A stretch of 64,000 bases of DNA from Solimonas thermocellulolyticum. Its GTDB lineage: Bacteria; Pseudomonadota; Gammaproteobacteria; Nevskiales; Nevskiaceae. The notes below the pieces were generated by a model, which was not told where the DNA came from, ran no database searches, and was given only the letters and a program-made list of their open reading frames with translations. The position numbers and the translations under genes were made by a program. Position 1 is the stretch's first letter; each line of letters starts with the position of its first letter. The stretch is taken from NCBI RefSeq assembly GCF_040327995.1, contig NZ_JBEPIJ010000012.1, positions 1 to 64,000 of the forward strand, in the 5' to 3' direction. Below, one piece after another: positions 44,981 through 54,099 of the stretch.

Positions 44981-47044
44981 TTGGCCAGCCGTCATCCCCA
45001 GACGCATCCCTATGCGCATCTGCTGCAACCGCTCGATCTCGGCTTCACCACGTTGCGCAACCGCGTGCTGATGGGCTCGATGCACACCGGGCTCGAAGAT
45101 CGCAGGAAGAACTTCCCGCGACTCGCGGCCTATTTTGCCGAACGCGCGCGCAATGAGGTCGGGCTCATGGTCACCGGCGGCTTCTCGCCGAACATCGAAG
45201 GCTGGCTGTTTCCGTTCGCCTCCAAGCTGACGACGCACGGCGAGGCGCGTGCGCATCGGCAGATCACCGATGCGGTGCACGCCGAGGGCGGCAAGATCGC
45301 GCTGCAGATCCTGCACGCCGGCCGTTACGGCTACACGCCGATCTCGGTGTCGGCATCGCGCGCCAAGTCGCCGATCACGCCGTTTGCGCCGCGCGAGCTG
45401 TCGAGCCGCGGCGTCGAGCGCCAGATCCGCGCATTCGCGCGCTGCGCGGCGCTGGCGCGCGAAGGCGGTTACGACGGCGTGGAAATCATGGGCTCGGAGG
45501 GCTATTTCATCAACCAGTTCCTCGTCGAGCACGTCAACCAGCGCACGGACGCCTGGGGCGGCAGCTTCGAGAAACGCATGCGCCTGCCGGTGGAGATCGT
45601 CGCGCGCGTGCGCGAGGCGGTCGGCCCCGATTTCATCATCATCTACCGGCTGTCGATCCTCGACCTGATTCCCAACGGCCAGACCTGGGACGAGACGGTT
45701 CAGCTCGCCATCGCGATCGAGAAGGCCGGTGCGACTCTCATCAACAGCGGCATCGGCTGGCACGAGGCGCGCATCCCGACGATCGCGACCTCGGTGCCGC
45801 GCGCCGCCTTCGCCTGGCTCACGCAGAAACTCAAGGATCATGTGCGCATCCCGGTGTGCGCCAGCAACCGCATCAACGATCCGGCGGTGGCCGAGGAAAT
45901 TCTCGCCACGGGTCAGGCCGACATGGTGTCGATGGCGCGACCGCTGCTGGCTGACCCCGAGTTCGTGAAGAAGGCGCGCGAACGACGCGCCGACGAGATC
46001 AACACCTGCATCGCCTGCAACCAGGCCTGTCTCGATCACACCTTCCGCGCCAAGACCGCGAGCTGTCTGGTCAATCCGCGCGCCTGCCACGAGACCGAGC
46101 TGAACTACGTGCCGACCACGACGCGCAAGCGCATCGCCGTCGTCGGCGCCGGTCCCGCCGGCCTTGCCGCAGCGACCGTGCTCGCCGAGCGCGGCCACAG
46201 CGTCGAGCTGTTCGACGCCGCCGCCGAGATCGGCGGTCAGTTCAACATGGCCAAGCGCATTCCCGGCAAGGAGGAGTTCCACGAGACCCTGCGCTACTTC
46301 CGCCGCAAGCTGGAGCTGACCGGGGTCGGCCTGCACCTGAACACCTACGTCGATGCGAAGCGGCTGATCGACGGCGGCTACGACGAGGTGCTGCTCGCCA
46401 CCGGCGTGATTCCGCGCGATCCGAAGATCCCGGGCCAGCACGCCCAGCAGAAGGCCGGGCGCGTGCTCAGCTACGTCGACGTCCTGCAGCACGGCAAGCC
46501 GGTGGGCCGGCGCGTCGCCGTGATCGGGGCCGGCGGCATCGGCTTCGACATCTGCGAATACCTGGTGCACGACGGCCATTCGCCGACGCTGGATCTCGAC
46601 GCTTGGAATCGCGAATGGGGCGTCGACGATCCCGAACGTTCGCGCGGCGGCCTGAGCCGGCCGGAGATCGCGCCGCCGGCGCGCAAGGTCACGCTGCTGC
46701 AGCGCAAGGCCGAACCCTTGGGCAAGCGCCTGGGCAAGACCACGGGCTGGATCCACCGCACGCAGCTCAAGATGAAGCAGGTCGAGATGATCGGCGGCGT
46801 GAACTACGAGTCCATCGACGAGCGCGGCCTGTTCGTCACGTTTGGCGAGAAACGCGAGAAGCCGACGCTGATCGAAGCCGACACCATCGTGCTGTGCACC
46901 GGACAGGAGCCGCTGCGCGAGCTGCAGGCGCCGCTGCAGGCATCCGGCGTGAAGGTGCATCTGATCGGCGGCGCGGACGTCGCCGCCGAGCTCGACGCCA
47001 AGCGCGCGATCAACCAGGCGTCGCGGCTGGCGGCGACGCTTTAG
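44981..47044 (+). CDS. fadH: 2,4-dienoyl-CoA reductase (NADPH), FadH type
   Basis: 687 residues from a TTG at 44981 with GGGAG eight bases upstream; an in-frame ATG at 44924 would add 19 residues. Needed to oxidise polyunsaturated fatty acids. N-terminal Old Yellow Enzyme barrel with FMN (MGSMHTGLED, GYDGVEIMGSEGYFINQFLV). 4Fe-4S cysteines in CIACNQACLDH and ASCLVNPRAC. C-terminal FAD/NADPH domains with GAGPAGLAAATVLAERG and AVIGAGGIGFDICEYLV. Normal length. It overlaps the convergent transporter gene by 35 bases. Confidence 0.93.
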   Translation: MASRHPQTHPYAHLLQPLDLGFTTLRNRVLMGSMHTGLEDRRKNFPRLAAYFAERARNEVGLMVTGGFSPNIEGWLFPFASKLTTHGEARAHRQITDAVHAEGGKIALQILHAGRYGYTPISVSASRAKSPITPFAPRELSSRGVERQIRAFARCAALAREGGYDGVEIMGSEGYFINQFLVEHVNQRTDAWGGSFEKRMRLPVEIVARVREAVGPDFIIIYRLSILDLIPNGQTWDETVQLAIAIEKAGATLINSGIGWHEARIPTIATSVPRAAFAWLTQKLKDHVRIPVCASNRINDPAVAEEILATGQADMVSMARPLLADPEFVKKARERRADEINTCIACNQACLDHTFRAKTASCLVNPRACHETELNYVPTTTRKRIAVVGAGPAGLAAATVLAERGHSVELFDAAAEIGGQFNMAKRIPGKEEFHETLRYFRRKLELTGVGLHLNTYVDAKRLIDGGYDEVLLATGVIPRDPKIPGQHAQQKAGRVLSYVDVLQHGKPVGRRVAVIGAGGIGFDICEYLVHDGHSPTLDLDAWNREWGVDDPERSRGGLSRPEIAPPARKVTLLQRKAEPLGKRLGKTTGWIHRTQLKMKQVEMIGGVNYESIDERGLFVTFGEKREKPTLIEADTIVLCTGQEPLRELQAPLQASGVKVHLIGGADVAAELDAKRAINQASRLAATL

Positions 47045-48257
47045 CGTCCGGCACGCGTGCGAGCAACACGCCGCCGACGATGAAAAAGGCCAGCAGGGTC
47101 AGGATCGCCAGCCGCGGGCTGCCGCTGATCTGGGCGGCGACGCCGACGACGGTCGGCCCGAGCACCGCCGCGAACTTACCCATCATGTTGTAGAAGCCGA
47201 AGAACTCGCCGGCCTTGTCCGCCGGAATCAGGCGCGCGTAGTACGAACGCGACAGCGACTGGATGCCGCCCTGCACACAGCCGATCGCGGCGGCCATCAG
47301 GTAGAACTGCGTCACCGTCTGCAGGAAGTACGCCCATAGCGTCACGCCCGCGTAGACACCCAGGGCCACGAAGATCGCGCGCCGGGTGCCGATGCGATCG
47401 CCGAGCCAGCCGAAGAAGATCGCGGCCGGAAAGCCGATGAACTGCACCATCAGTAGCGCGGCGATCAGGTTGCTCGACGCAAAGCCCAGCTTCATGCCGA
47501 AGTCGACCGCCATGACGATGATGGTGTCGACGCCGTCGATGTACAGCCAGTAGGCGATCAGGAACAGCCACACCGGCCGGTGCTGGCGAATCTCGCGCAG
47601 CGTCGCCACGAGCTCGCGCCAGCCGCTCTGCCCCGCGCGTGGCGCGCCTTCCGGTACGTTGCACAGCAGCGGCAGCGCGAACAGCAGCCACCACAGCGCG
47701 ACCATGACGAAGGCCACACGCGTCGCGATCGCGGCGTCGGCGAGGCCGAACCACTGCGGCTTGAGCGCCATCGCCACATTGACCGCGAACAGCACGCCGC
47801 CGCCGAGATAGCCGAGACCGTAGCCAAGCGCGGACACGCGATCCATCTCGTGCGGCCGAGCGACGTTGACCAGCAGCGCGTCGTAGAACGACAGACCGCC
47901 GAAGAAGCCGATACGACCGACGACGGACAACGCGATCGCCCAGCCCCACTGTCCCTGGCCGACGAGGTAGAGCGCGGCGGTGGAGACCACGCCCATCGCC
48001 GTGAAGGCACCGAGCAAGCGCTTCTTCGCCGCGCGACGATCGGCGATGGCGCCCAGCCACGGCGCCAGCAGCATCACGACGATGCTGGCGAGCGTCGCGG
48101 TCAGGCCCTGGTAGAGCGTCTGCGTCTGCGGTTCGACGCCGGCCGCCCAGTACTCGTTGAAGAAGATTGGGTAGAAGCCGGCGATCACCGTGGTCGCGAA
48201 CGCGGAGTTGCCCCAGTCGTAGAGCGCCCAGGACCACTGTTGCCGGCGCCTCGTCAT
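47010..48257 (-). CDS. UMF1-family MFS transporter (Atg22-like)
   Basis: 415 residues with about 12 helices. The start WSWALYDWGNSAFATTVIAG, with YDWGNSAF, is the UMF1/vacuole-effluxer signature, and GVQGGIQSLSRSYYARLIP marks the second half. The ATG overlaps the rimI stop (ATGA), so it is the third gene of a udg-rimI-UMF1 run. Bacterial members are thought to export metabolites; substrate unknown. Confidence 0.9.
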   Translation of the reverse strand: MTRRRQQWSWALYDWGNSAFATTVIAGFYPIFFNEYWAAGVEPQTQTLYQGLTATLASIVVMLLAPWLGAIADRRAAKKRLLGAFTAMGVVSTAALYLVGQGQWGWAIALSVVGRIGFFGGLSFYDALLVNVARPHEMDRVSALGYGLGYLGGGVLFAVNVAMALKPQWFGLADAAIATRVAFVMVALWWLLFALPLLCNVPEGAPRAGQSGWRELVATLREIRQHRPVWLFLIAYWLYIDGVDTIIVMAVDFGMKLGFASSNLIAALLMVQFIGFPAAIFFGWLGDRIGTRRAIFVALGVYAGVTLWAYFLQTVTQFYLMAAAIGCVQGGIQSLSRSYYARLIPADKAGEFFGFYNMMGKFAAVLGPTVVGVAAQISGSPRLAILTLLAFFIVGGVLLARVPDAKASPPAATPG

Positions 48258-48721
48258 GTCAGATCCAGCCCCAGGACCAGCGCGTCCTCACGACCGCCGT
48301 GCGCCGGGTAGTAGCCGCGACGCTCGCCCAGCGGTCGGAAACCAAAACCGGCGTACAGCGCCCGTGCCGCGAGATTGGACTTGCGCACTTCGAGCAGGAC
48401 CAGATTCACCGCCGCGGCGCGCGCAACCATGATCAGATGCCGCAGCAGGAACTGCGCAAGGCCCCGGCGGCGCTGCGACGCCGCGACGCACAGATTGAGG
48501 ATGTGCGCCTCGCCGGCCGCCATGCTCATCAGCGCGTAGGCCAGCACCGCGTCATCGCGATCGGTCACCACCCAGGCGCTGTAGCCGACGCGCAGACAGT
48601 CGCGGAAGATGCCCTCGGTCCATGGAAAGTCGTAGGACGCCGTCTCGATCGCGAGCACCTCGGGCAGATGCTCGGCACGCATCGGGTGCAGACGCCAGGC
48701 GGGTTCGAGCTGCGCGCTCAA
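48254..48721 (-). CDS. rimI: ribosomal protein S18-alanine N-acetyltransferase
   Basis: 155 residues from a TTG at 48721, chosen because it overlaps the stop of the upstream udg gene (TTGA); the ATG at 48682 (MRAEHLPEVLAIE) is the alternative. GNAT fold with acetyl-CoA loop AASQRRRGLAQFLL and the RimI signatures YDFPWTEGIFRDCL and LEVRKSNLAARALYAGFGF. Acetylates the N-terminus of S18. Neighbouring tsaB, often next to rimI, is not seen. Confidence 0.92.
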   Translation of the reverse strand: MSAQLEPAWRLHPMRAEHLPEVLAIETASYDFPWTEGIFRDCLRVGYSAWVVTDRDDAVLAYALMSMAAGEAHILNLCVAASQRRRGLAQFLLRHLIMVARAAAVNLVLLEVRKSNLAARALYAGFGFRPLGERRGYYPAHGGREDALVLGLDLT

Positions 48722-49506
48722 GCGGTCTCCGCGAGATGACGGTGGATGCGCTTTAAGTCTTCCCAGCTCTTGGCCTTCTCGCGCGGGCTGCGCAGCAGGT
48801 AGGCCGGGTGGTAGGTGACGAAGACCGGCGTGCCGGTCGGACCGTAGCGATGCAGCGGCCCGCGCAGCTTCGACAGCGGCGCATCGGTGGCGAGCAGGCG
48901 CTGCGCGGCGACGCGGCCGAGCGCGACGATCAGCTTCGGCTGCACCAGCTCGATCTGCCGATCGAGATACGGCCGACAGGCCTCGACCTCGTCGGCCTCG
49001 GGGTCCCGGTTGCCGGGTGGACGGCATTTGACCACGTTGGCGATGAACACCGCCTGATCCGGCGCGGCCTGTTTGCGCGAGCGGCCGATCGCCTTGAGCA
49101 TCTCGTCGAGCAGCTTGCCGGCGCGGCCGACGAAGGGTTCGCCCTGGGCATCTTCATCCGCGCCCGGCCCCTCGCCGATCACCATCAGCGGCGCCGCCTC
49201 GCTGCCGACGCCGAACACCGTCTGCGTGCGCGTCGCGCACAGCTTACAGGCCTGGCAGTCCTTGACCATCGCGCGCAAACCGGACCAGTCGGCCGGCACT
49301 TCGCGTGAGCCCGCGGCGAGCGCCGTCGGCACGGCGGCGGGCGGCGCAGGCGCTGCGGTCTTGCGCGACATCGGCTGACGAATCTCGGCGTGCGCTTGCG
49401 GCTCTGCAATCGGCGTCACGGCTGCCGGCGCCTGCTGGGCGCCGCGCAAGGCCCAGGTCTCGATCCCGAGCAGTCGCAGGTAGTGCTGGCGGCGGGCCGC
49501 GTCCAT
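48718..49506 (-). CDS. uracil-DNA glycosylase family 4
   Basis: 262 residues. Removes uracil from DNA; family 4 enzymes carry a 4Fe-4S cluster. Cluster cysteines lie in DCQACKLC and at KCRPPGNRDPEADEVEAC. Motif A GEGPGADED (GEAPG type) and the C-terminal motif HPAYLLRS are present. The first ~75 residues are a low-complexity Ala/Pro linker (APAPPAAVPTALAAG) after a short N-terminal helix, absent in minimal enzymes. It opens the udg-rimI-UMF1 run. Confidence 0.92.
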   Translation of the reverse strand: MDAARRQHYLRLLGIETWALRGAQQAPAAVTPIAEPQAHAEIRQPMSRKTAAPAPPAAVPTALAAGSREVPADWSGLRAMVKDCQACKLCATRTQTVFGVGSEAAPLMVIGEGPGADEDAQGEPFVGRAGKLLDEMLKAIGRSRKQAAPDQAVFIANVVKCRPPGNRDPEADEVEACRPYLDRQIELVQPKLIVALGRVAAQRLLATDAPLSKLRGPLHRYGPTGTPVFVTYHPAYLLRSPREKAKSWEDLKRIHRHLAETA

Positions 49507-49564
49507 GGGCGCCGATTGTAGCCGCCGCTCGAAAGACCGCGGGCTACGGAACCGGCGCCGATGC

Positions 49565-51262
49565 TCAGGCCGCGCGCCGCTGTTCGCGCCGCTGCGCCAG
49601 CGCGCGGTTCACCCCGGACAGGATCGCCTTAAGCGAGGCGGTGACGATGTTGGCATCGCGGCCCACACCGAACAGCGGCTTGCCGTCACCGAGCTTCATC
49701 TCGATGTAGGTCACCGCGGCGGCATCGGCGCCGGCACCGATCGAATGCTCGTGATAATCGAGCACCGCGATCGGCTCGCCGACGAGCTGCGACAAGGCAG
49801 AGATGAACGCATCGATCGGCCCGTTGCCGCGGCCCTTGAGCTTCTGCGCGCGGCCGTCGACGCGGATCTCGGTGGCCAGCTCGACCTCGTCACGGGTCGA
49901 ATCCTCGACCAGATGGTGCGAGACGTAACCGTAAGGCGCGACCGCGTCGAAGTACTCGCGCGCGAAGATGCGGCCGATGTCCTCGGCGGTCATCTCCTTG
50001 CCGCTTTCGTCCATCGCCACCTGCACCACCTGGCTGAACTCGATCTGCAGGCGCCGCGGCAGGTTGAGGCCGTACTCGGTTTCGAGCAGATAGGTGATGC
50101 CGCCCTTGCCCGATTGCGAGTTGACGCGAATCACCGCCTCGTAGCTGCGGCCCAGGTCCTTGGGATCGATCGGCAGATAGGGCATCTCCCAGACGTCACC
50201 GTCCTTGCGCGCGGCGAAGGCCTTCTTGATCGCGTCCTGGTGCGAGCCGGAAAACGAGGTGTAGACCAGATCGCCGACGTAGGGATGACGCGGATGCACC
50301 GGAAGCTGGTTGCAGAACTCGACGGTGCGACGCACCGCGTCGATGTCGGAAAAGTCCAGGCCCGGGTCCACGCCCTGGGTGTACATGTTCAGCGCCAGAT
50401 TGACGATGTCGACGTTGCCGGTGCGCTCGCCGTTGCCGAACAAGCAGCCCTCGATGCGATCGGCACCGGCCATCAGCGCGAACTCGCCGGCGGCGGTGCC
50501 GGTGCCGCGATCGTTGTGCGGATGGATCGACAGCACGATGGCCTCGCGCCGCTCGATGTTGCGATGCATCCATTCGACCATGTCGGCGAAGATGTTCGGC
50601 GTCGAGTGCTCGACCGTCGATGGCAGGTTGATGATCAACGGCCTCTCGGGCGTTGGCTCGAACACCGCGCTGACTGCATCGACGATGCGCTTGGAGAATT
50701 CCAGCTCGGTGCCGGAGAACATCTCCGGCGAGTATTCGAAGCGCCAGTCGGTGCCGGGATTCTCGGCGGCGAGCTGCTTGATCAGCTTCGCGTGCCGCAC
50801 GGCCAGTTCGTCGATGACCTGCTCCGGGCTCATGTTGAACACGACGCGCCGCATCACCGGCGCGGTCGCGTTGTAGAAGTGCACGATCGCGCGCCTGGCA
50901 CCCTCGAGCGCCTCGAAGGTGCGGCGGATCAGCGGCTCGCGCGACTGCGTCAGCACCTGAATGGTGACGTCGTCCGGAATCAGATCCTTTTCGATCAGAT
51001 GGCGGATGAAGTCGAACTCGGTCTGCGAGGCGCTGGGGAAACCGACCTCGATCTCCTTGAAACCGATCTTCACGAGCTGCTCGAACATGCGCAGCTTGCG
51101 CGTGCGGTCCATCGGCTCGATCAGCGCCTGATTGCCGTCGCGCAGATCGACACTGCACCAGATCGGCGCCTTGGAAATCACCGCATCCGGCCAACTGCGG
51201 TCACGCAAATGCACCGGCTCGAAGCGGCGGTATTTGATGGAGGGATCTTTCAACATCGGCAT
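49565..51262 (-). CDS. leuA: 2-isopropylmalate synthase (long type)
   Basis: First committed step of leucine synthesis. 565 residues, the LeuA2-like long form. TIM barrel with metal/substrate motifs APIWCSVDLRDGNQALIEPMD, FSGSHQDAIKKAFAAR and HPHNDRGTGTAAGEFAL. C-terminal LeuA dimer/regulatory domain for feedback inhibition by leucine. Ribosome site GAGGA before the ATG at 51262. Last gene of the ilvH-ilvC-pssA-leuA run, but with its own strong promoter and a leader ORF (51386-51498). Confidence 0.96.
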   Translation of the reverse strand: MPMLKDPSIKYRRFEPVHLRDRSWPDAVISKAPIWCSVDLRDGNQALIEPMDRTRKLRMFEQLVKIGFKEIEVGFPSASQTEFDFIRHLIEKDLIPDDVTIQVLTQSREPLIRRTFEALEGARRAIVHFYNATAPVMRRVVFNMSPEQVIDELAVRHAKLIKQLAAENPGTDWRFEYSPEMFSGTELEFSKRIVDAVSAVFEPTPERPLIINLPSTVEHSTPNIFADMVEWMHRNIERREAIVLSIHPHNDRGTGTAAGEFALMAGADRIEGCLFGNGERTGNVDIVNLALNMYTQGVDPGLDFSDIDAVRRTVEFCNQLPVHPRHPYVGDLVYTSFSGSHQDAIKKAFAARKDGDVWEMPYLPIDPKDLGRSYEAVIRVNSQSGKGGITYLLETEYGLNLPRRLQIEFSQVVQVAMDESGKEMTAEDIGRIFAREYFDAVAPYGYVSHHLVEDSTRDEVELATEIRVDGRAQKLKGRGNGPIDAFISALSQLVGEPIAVLDYHEHSIGAGADAAAVTYIEMKLGDGKPLFGVGRDANIVTASLKAILSGVNRALAQRREQRRAA

Positions 51263-51385
51263 GGCAAGGTCCTCGCCGGGTTGACGGCTCTGCGACGCAA
51301 GCGGCGTGGGCAGGCTCGTCGGAGGGTAAGGGTTGGGGTTTGCACGGTTTCGGCCCCGTGCGCGGCGCGGCGCGTATGGTCTGCC

Positions 51386-51460
51386 TTACGGCAGAAGCAG
51401 GCCAAGACCGCGGGACAGAGCCGCAGTGCGAAGGATGGATTGGCTGCAGACGAAGCGCAT
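51386..51460 (-). CDS. candidate leucine-rich leader peptide of leuA
   Basis: An uncalled 24-codon ORF between the leuA promoter and leuA: ATG at 51460, TAA at 51388-51386. It encodes MRFVCSQSILRTAAL, then SRGLGLLLP. Six of 24 residues are Leu, half of them encoded by CTT, a codon rare in the neighbouring GC-rich genes. The stop lies in the loop of the hairpin CTGCC-GTAA-GGCAG (51381-51394). A second hairpin follows at 51342-51361 (GCACGG/CCGTGC), without a U-tract. There is no Shine-Dalgarno, and the predicted transcript would start at or near this ATG, so translation would be nearly leaderless. Suggestive of attenuation, not proven. Confidence 0.4.
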   Translation of the reverse strand: MRFVCSQSILRTAALSRGLGLLLP

Positions 51461-51468
51461 GGCCAGCG

Positions 51469-51498
51469 AATATAGACGATGTGCGCCAGCGCTGCCAA
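51469..51498 (-). promoter_or_regulatory. leuA promoter, TTGGCA-18-TATATT
   Basis: On the minus strand, TTGGCA (51498-51493) and TATATT (51474-51469) are separated by 18 bp, the best sigma-70 match in this region. It lies between the pssA stop and leuA, about 210 bases upstream of the leuA ATG, so it gives leuA its own transcript with a long leader. Confidence 0.65.
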
Positions 51499-51525
51499 TC
51501 CCGCTCGCAGGCCGCGCGGTACCGC

Positions 51526-52302
51526 TCAGGCCAGGGCGCTCGTTCGGCGGTAGCGCCGCCACAGCGTCAGCGCCGGCCCTGACAGCGTGTAGCCGAAAAA
51601 GCCCCAGAACAAGACGTTCGGCGGGTTGATCAGGATCAGCGTGAAGATGCCGACGAACAGCACCATGTACAGAAACGGTCCGCGCCGCGACAGCTTGACC
51701 TGCTTGAAGCTCGCGTAGCGGATGTTGCTGACCATCAGGAGCGCGCAGCCCAGTGTCAGGATCGACGCTGGCAGCAGCGCGGTTTCACCGTCCAGGCCCC
51801 AGCTGTGCGCGGCCCAGACGAAGAACACCACGGTGGCCGCCGCCGACGGGCTCGGCAGGCCGAAGAAATCCTTGTTGCTGCCGGCGATCGCGGTCAGCAC
51901 GTTGAAGCGCGCCAGGCGCAGCGCCGCGCAGGCGGCGAACAGGAAGGCCAGCGCCCAGCCGAGTTTGCCGCCGAGCCACTTGTATTCGGAGAAGTGATGC
52001 AGGCTGAAGGCATAGACGACGATGGCCGCGGCGACGCCAAAAGCGACCATGTCGCACAGCGAGTCGTACTCCTTACCGAAATCGCTCTGCGTGTTGGTCA
52101 GCCGCGCGATGCGGCCATCCAGCCCGTCGGCGACCATCGCCGCGAGTATGCCCGCCGCCGCCGCCTCGAAACGCCCACCCATCGCCTGCACGATCGCGTA
52201 GAAACCGCCGAACAGCGTGCCGGTGGTGAACAGGTTGGGCAGTAGATAGATGCCCTTGCGGCGGGACTGGGCAGTGGCGGGCATGGCGTTCGATTCGTTC
52301 AT
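51526..52302 (-). CDS. pssA: CDP-diacylglycerol-serine O-phosphatidyltransferase
   Basis: Makes phosphatidylserine, precursor of phosphatidylethanolamine. About 258 residues from ATG 52302 (MNESNAMPATAQSRRKG); an ATG six codons later is possible. CDP-alcohol phosphotransferase motif MVADGLDGRIARLTNTQSDFGKEYDSL (D-G-x2-A-R-x8-G-x3-D-x3-D), about six helices and GLPSPSAAATVVF. The integral-membrane PssA type. Placed between ilvC and leuA, as in many beta- and gammaproteobacteria, but the usual psd is missing. A heptamer tandem array ends five bases before the start. Confidence 0.93.
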   Translation of the reverse strand: MNESNAMPATAQSRRKGIYLLPNLFTTGTLFGGFYAIVQAMGGRFEAAAAGILAAMVADGLDGRIARLTNTQSDFGKEYDSLCDMVAFGVAAAIVVYAFSLHHFSEYKWLGGKLGWALAFLFAACAALRLARFNVLTAIAGSNKDFFGLPSPSAAATVVFFVWAAHSWGLDGETALLPASILTLGCALLMVSNIRYASFKQVKLSRRGPFLYMVLFVGIFTLILINPPNVLFWGFFGYTLSGPALTLWRRYRRTSALA

Positions 52303-52307
52303 GCCCG

Positions 52308-52340
<33 letters not shown>

Positions 52341-52398
52341 CACGGACGGGCTCGTTCCGCAAAATGGAAACCGCTGACTGGAAGCCCAGCCGCAGGCT

Positions 52399-53421
<1,023 letters not shown>

Positions 53422-53484
53422 GTCTTGGCTCCGCGAACTGAAGTGAACACTGACGAACACGGCCACGCGGCCGCGTACGGGACA

Positions 53485-53988
53485 TCAAGCCGGGACTGCG
53501 AGCACCGCGTGACCGCGCTGCATCGCGGCGACGCCCGAGCGCACCAGTTCGAGGATGCGACCGAGCTTCTCGATCTCGCCGACGAAGGTGTCGACCTCCT
53601 GCCCGGTACCGGCGAGTTGGATCATGCGCGTGCTCTCGGACTCGTCGAGAATCGCCGCGCGATGCCGGCGCACACATTCGACGATGCTGCGCGCCGACTC
53701 GGCGTCGGTGACCTCGACCTTGAGCATCAGCAGCTCGCATTCGAGATGATCGGTGCTCGACAGATCGACGATCTCGACGACGTCGATCACCTTGCGCGCC
53801 TGCTTGATGATCTGCTCGATCACCGCGTCCGAGCCGCTGGTCACCAGCGTCAGCCGCGACACCGCCGGATCGTGCGTGGGCGCGACCGACAGCGAGTCGA
53901 TGTTGTAGCCGCGCGACGAGAACATCGCCGCGACGCGCGCCAGCGCGCCGGCCTCGTTCTGCAGCAGGATGGAGATGATGTGACGCAT
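53485..53988 (-). CDS. ilvH: acetolactate synthase small (regulatory) subunit
   Basis: 167 residues from MRHIISILLQNEAGALARVA. The N-terminal ACT domain (SRGYNIDSLSVAPTHDP) binds valine for feedback; C-terminal half includes QLAGTGQEVDTFVGEIEKLG. Activates and regulates the catalytic subunit. It lies on the opposite strand to its partner (54100), which is unusual, and is the first gene of ilvH-ilvC-pssA-leuA. Confidence 0.96.
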   Translation of the reverse strand: MRHIISILLQNEAGALARVAAMFSSRGYNIDSLSVAPTHDPAVSRLTLVTSGSDAVIEQIIKQARKVIDVVEIVDLSSTDHLECELLMLKVEVTDAESARSIVECVRRHRAAILDESESTRMIQLAGTGQEVDTFVGEIEKLGRILELVRSGVAAMQRGHAVLAVPA

Positions 53989-54031
53989 CGCGGATCGGCG
54001 CGGTGTATCCCCGGGGGCGCGCATCATCGCT

Positions 54032-54059
54032 TTGCTGCACTGCGAAATCAAGCTAACAT
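54032..54059 (+). promoter_or_regulatory. promoter of the acetolactate synthase large subunit, TTGCTG-16-TAACAT
   Basis: TTGCTG (54032-54037) and TAACAT (54054-54059) with a 16-bp spacer precede the ATG at 54100 by about 41 bases. The divergent ilvH starts at 53988, so only 111 bases serve both genes. Confidence 0.45.
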
Positions 54060-54099
54060 CGCCTGATTTTCTTCATCGCCGCACGGAGCCGCCGCCCCG

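Noticed and set aside
44819..46960. 713-residue minus-strand frame over fadH
   Set aside because: Shadow of FadH; no domain and atypical composition.
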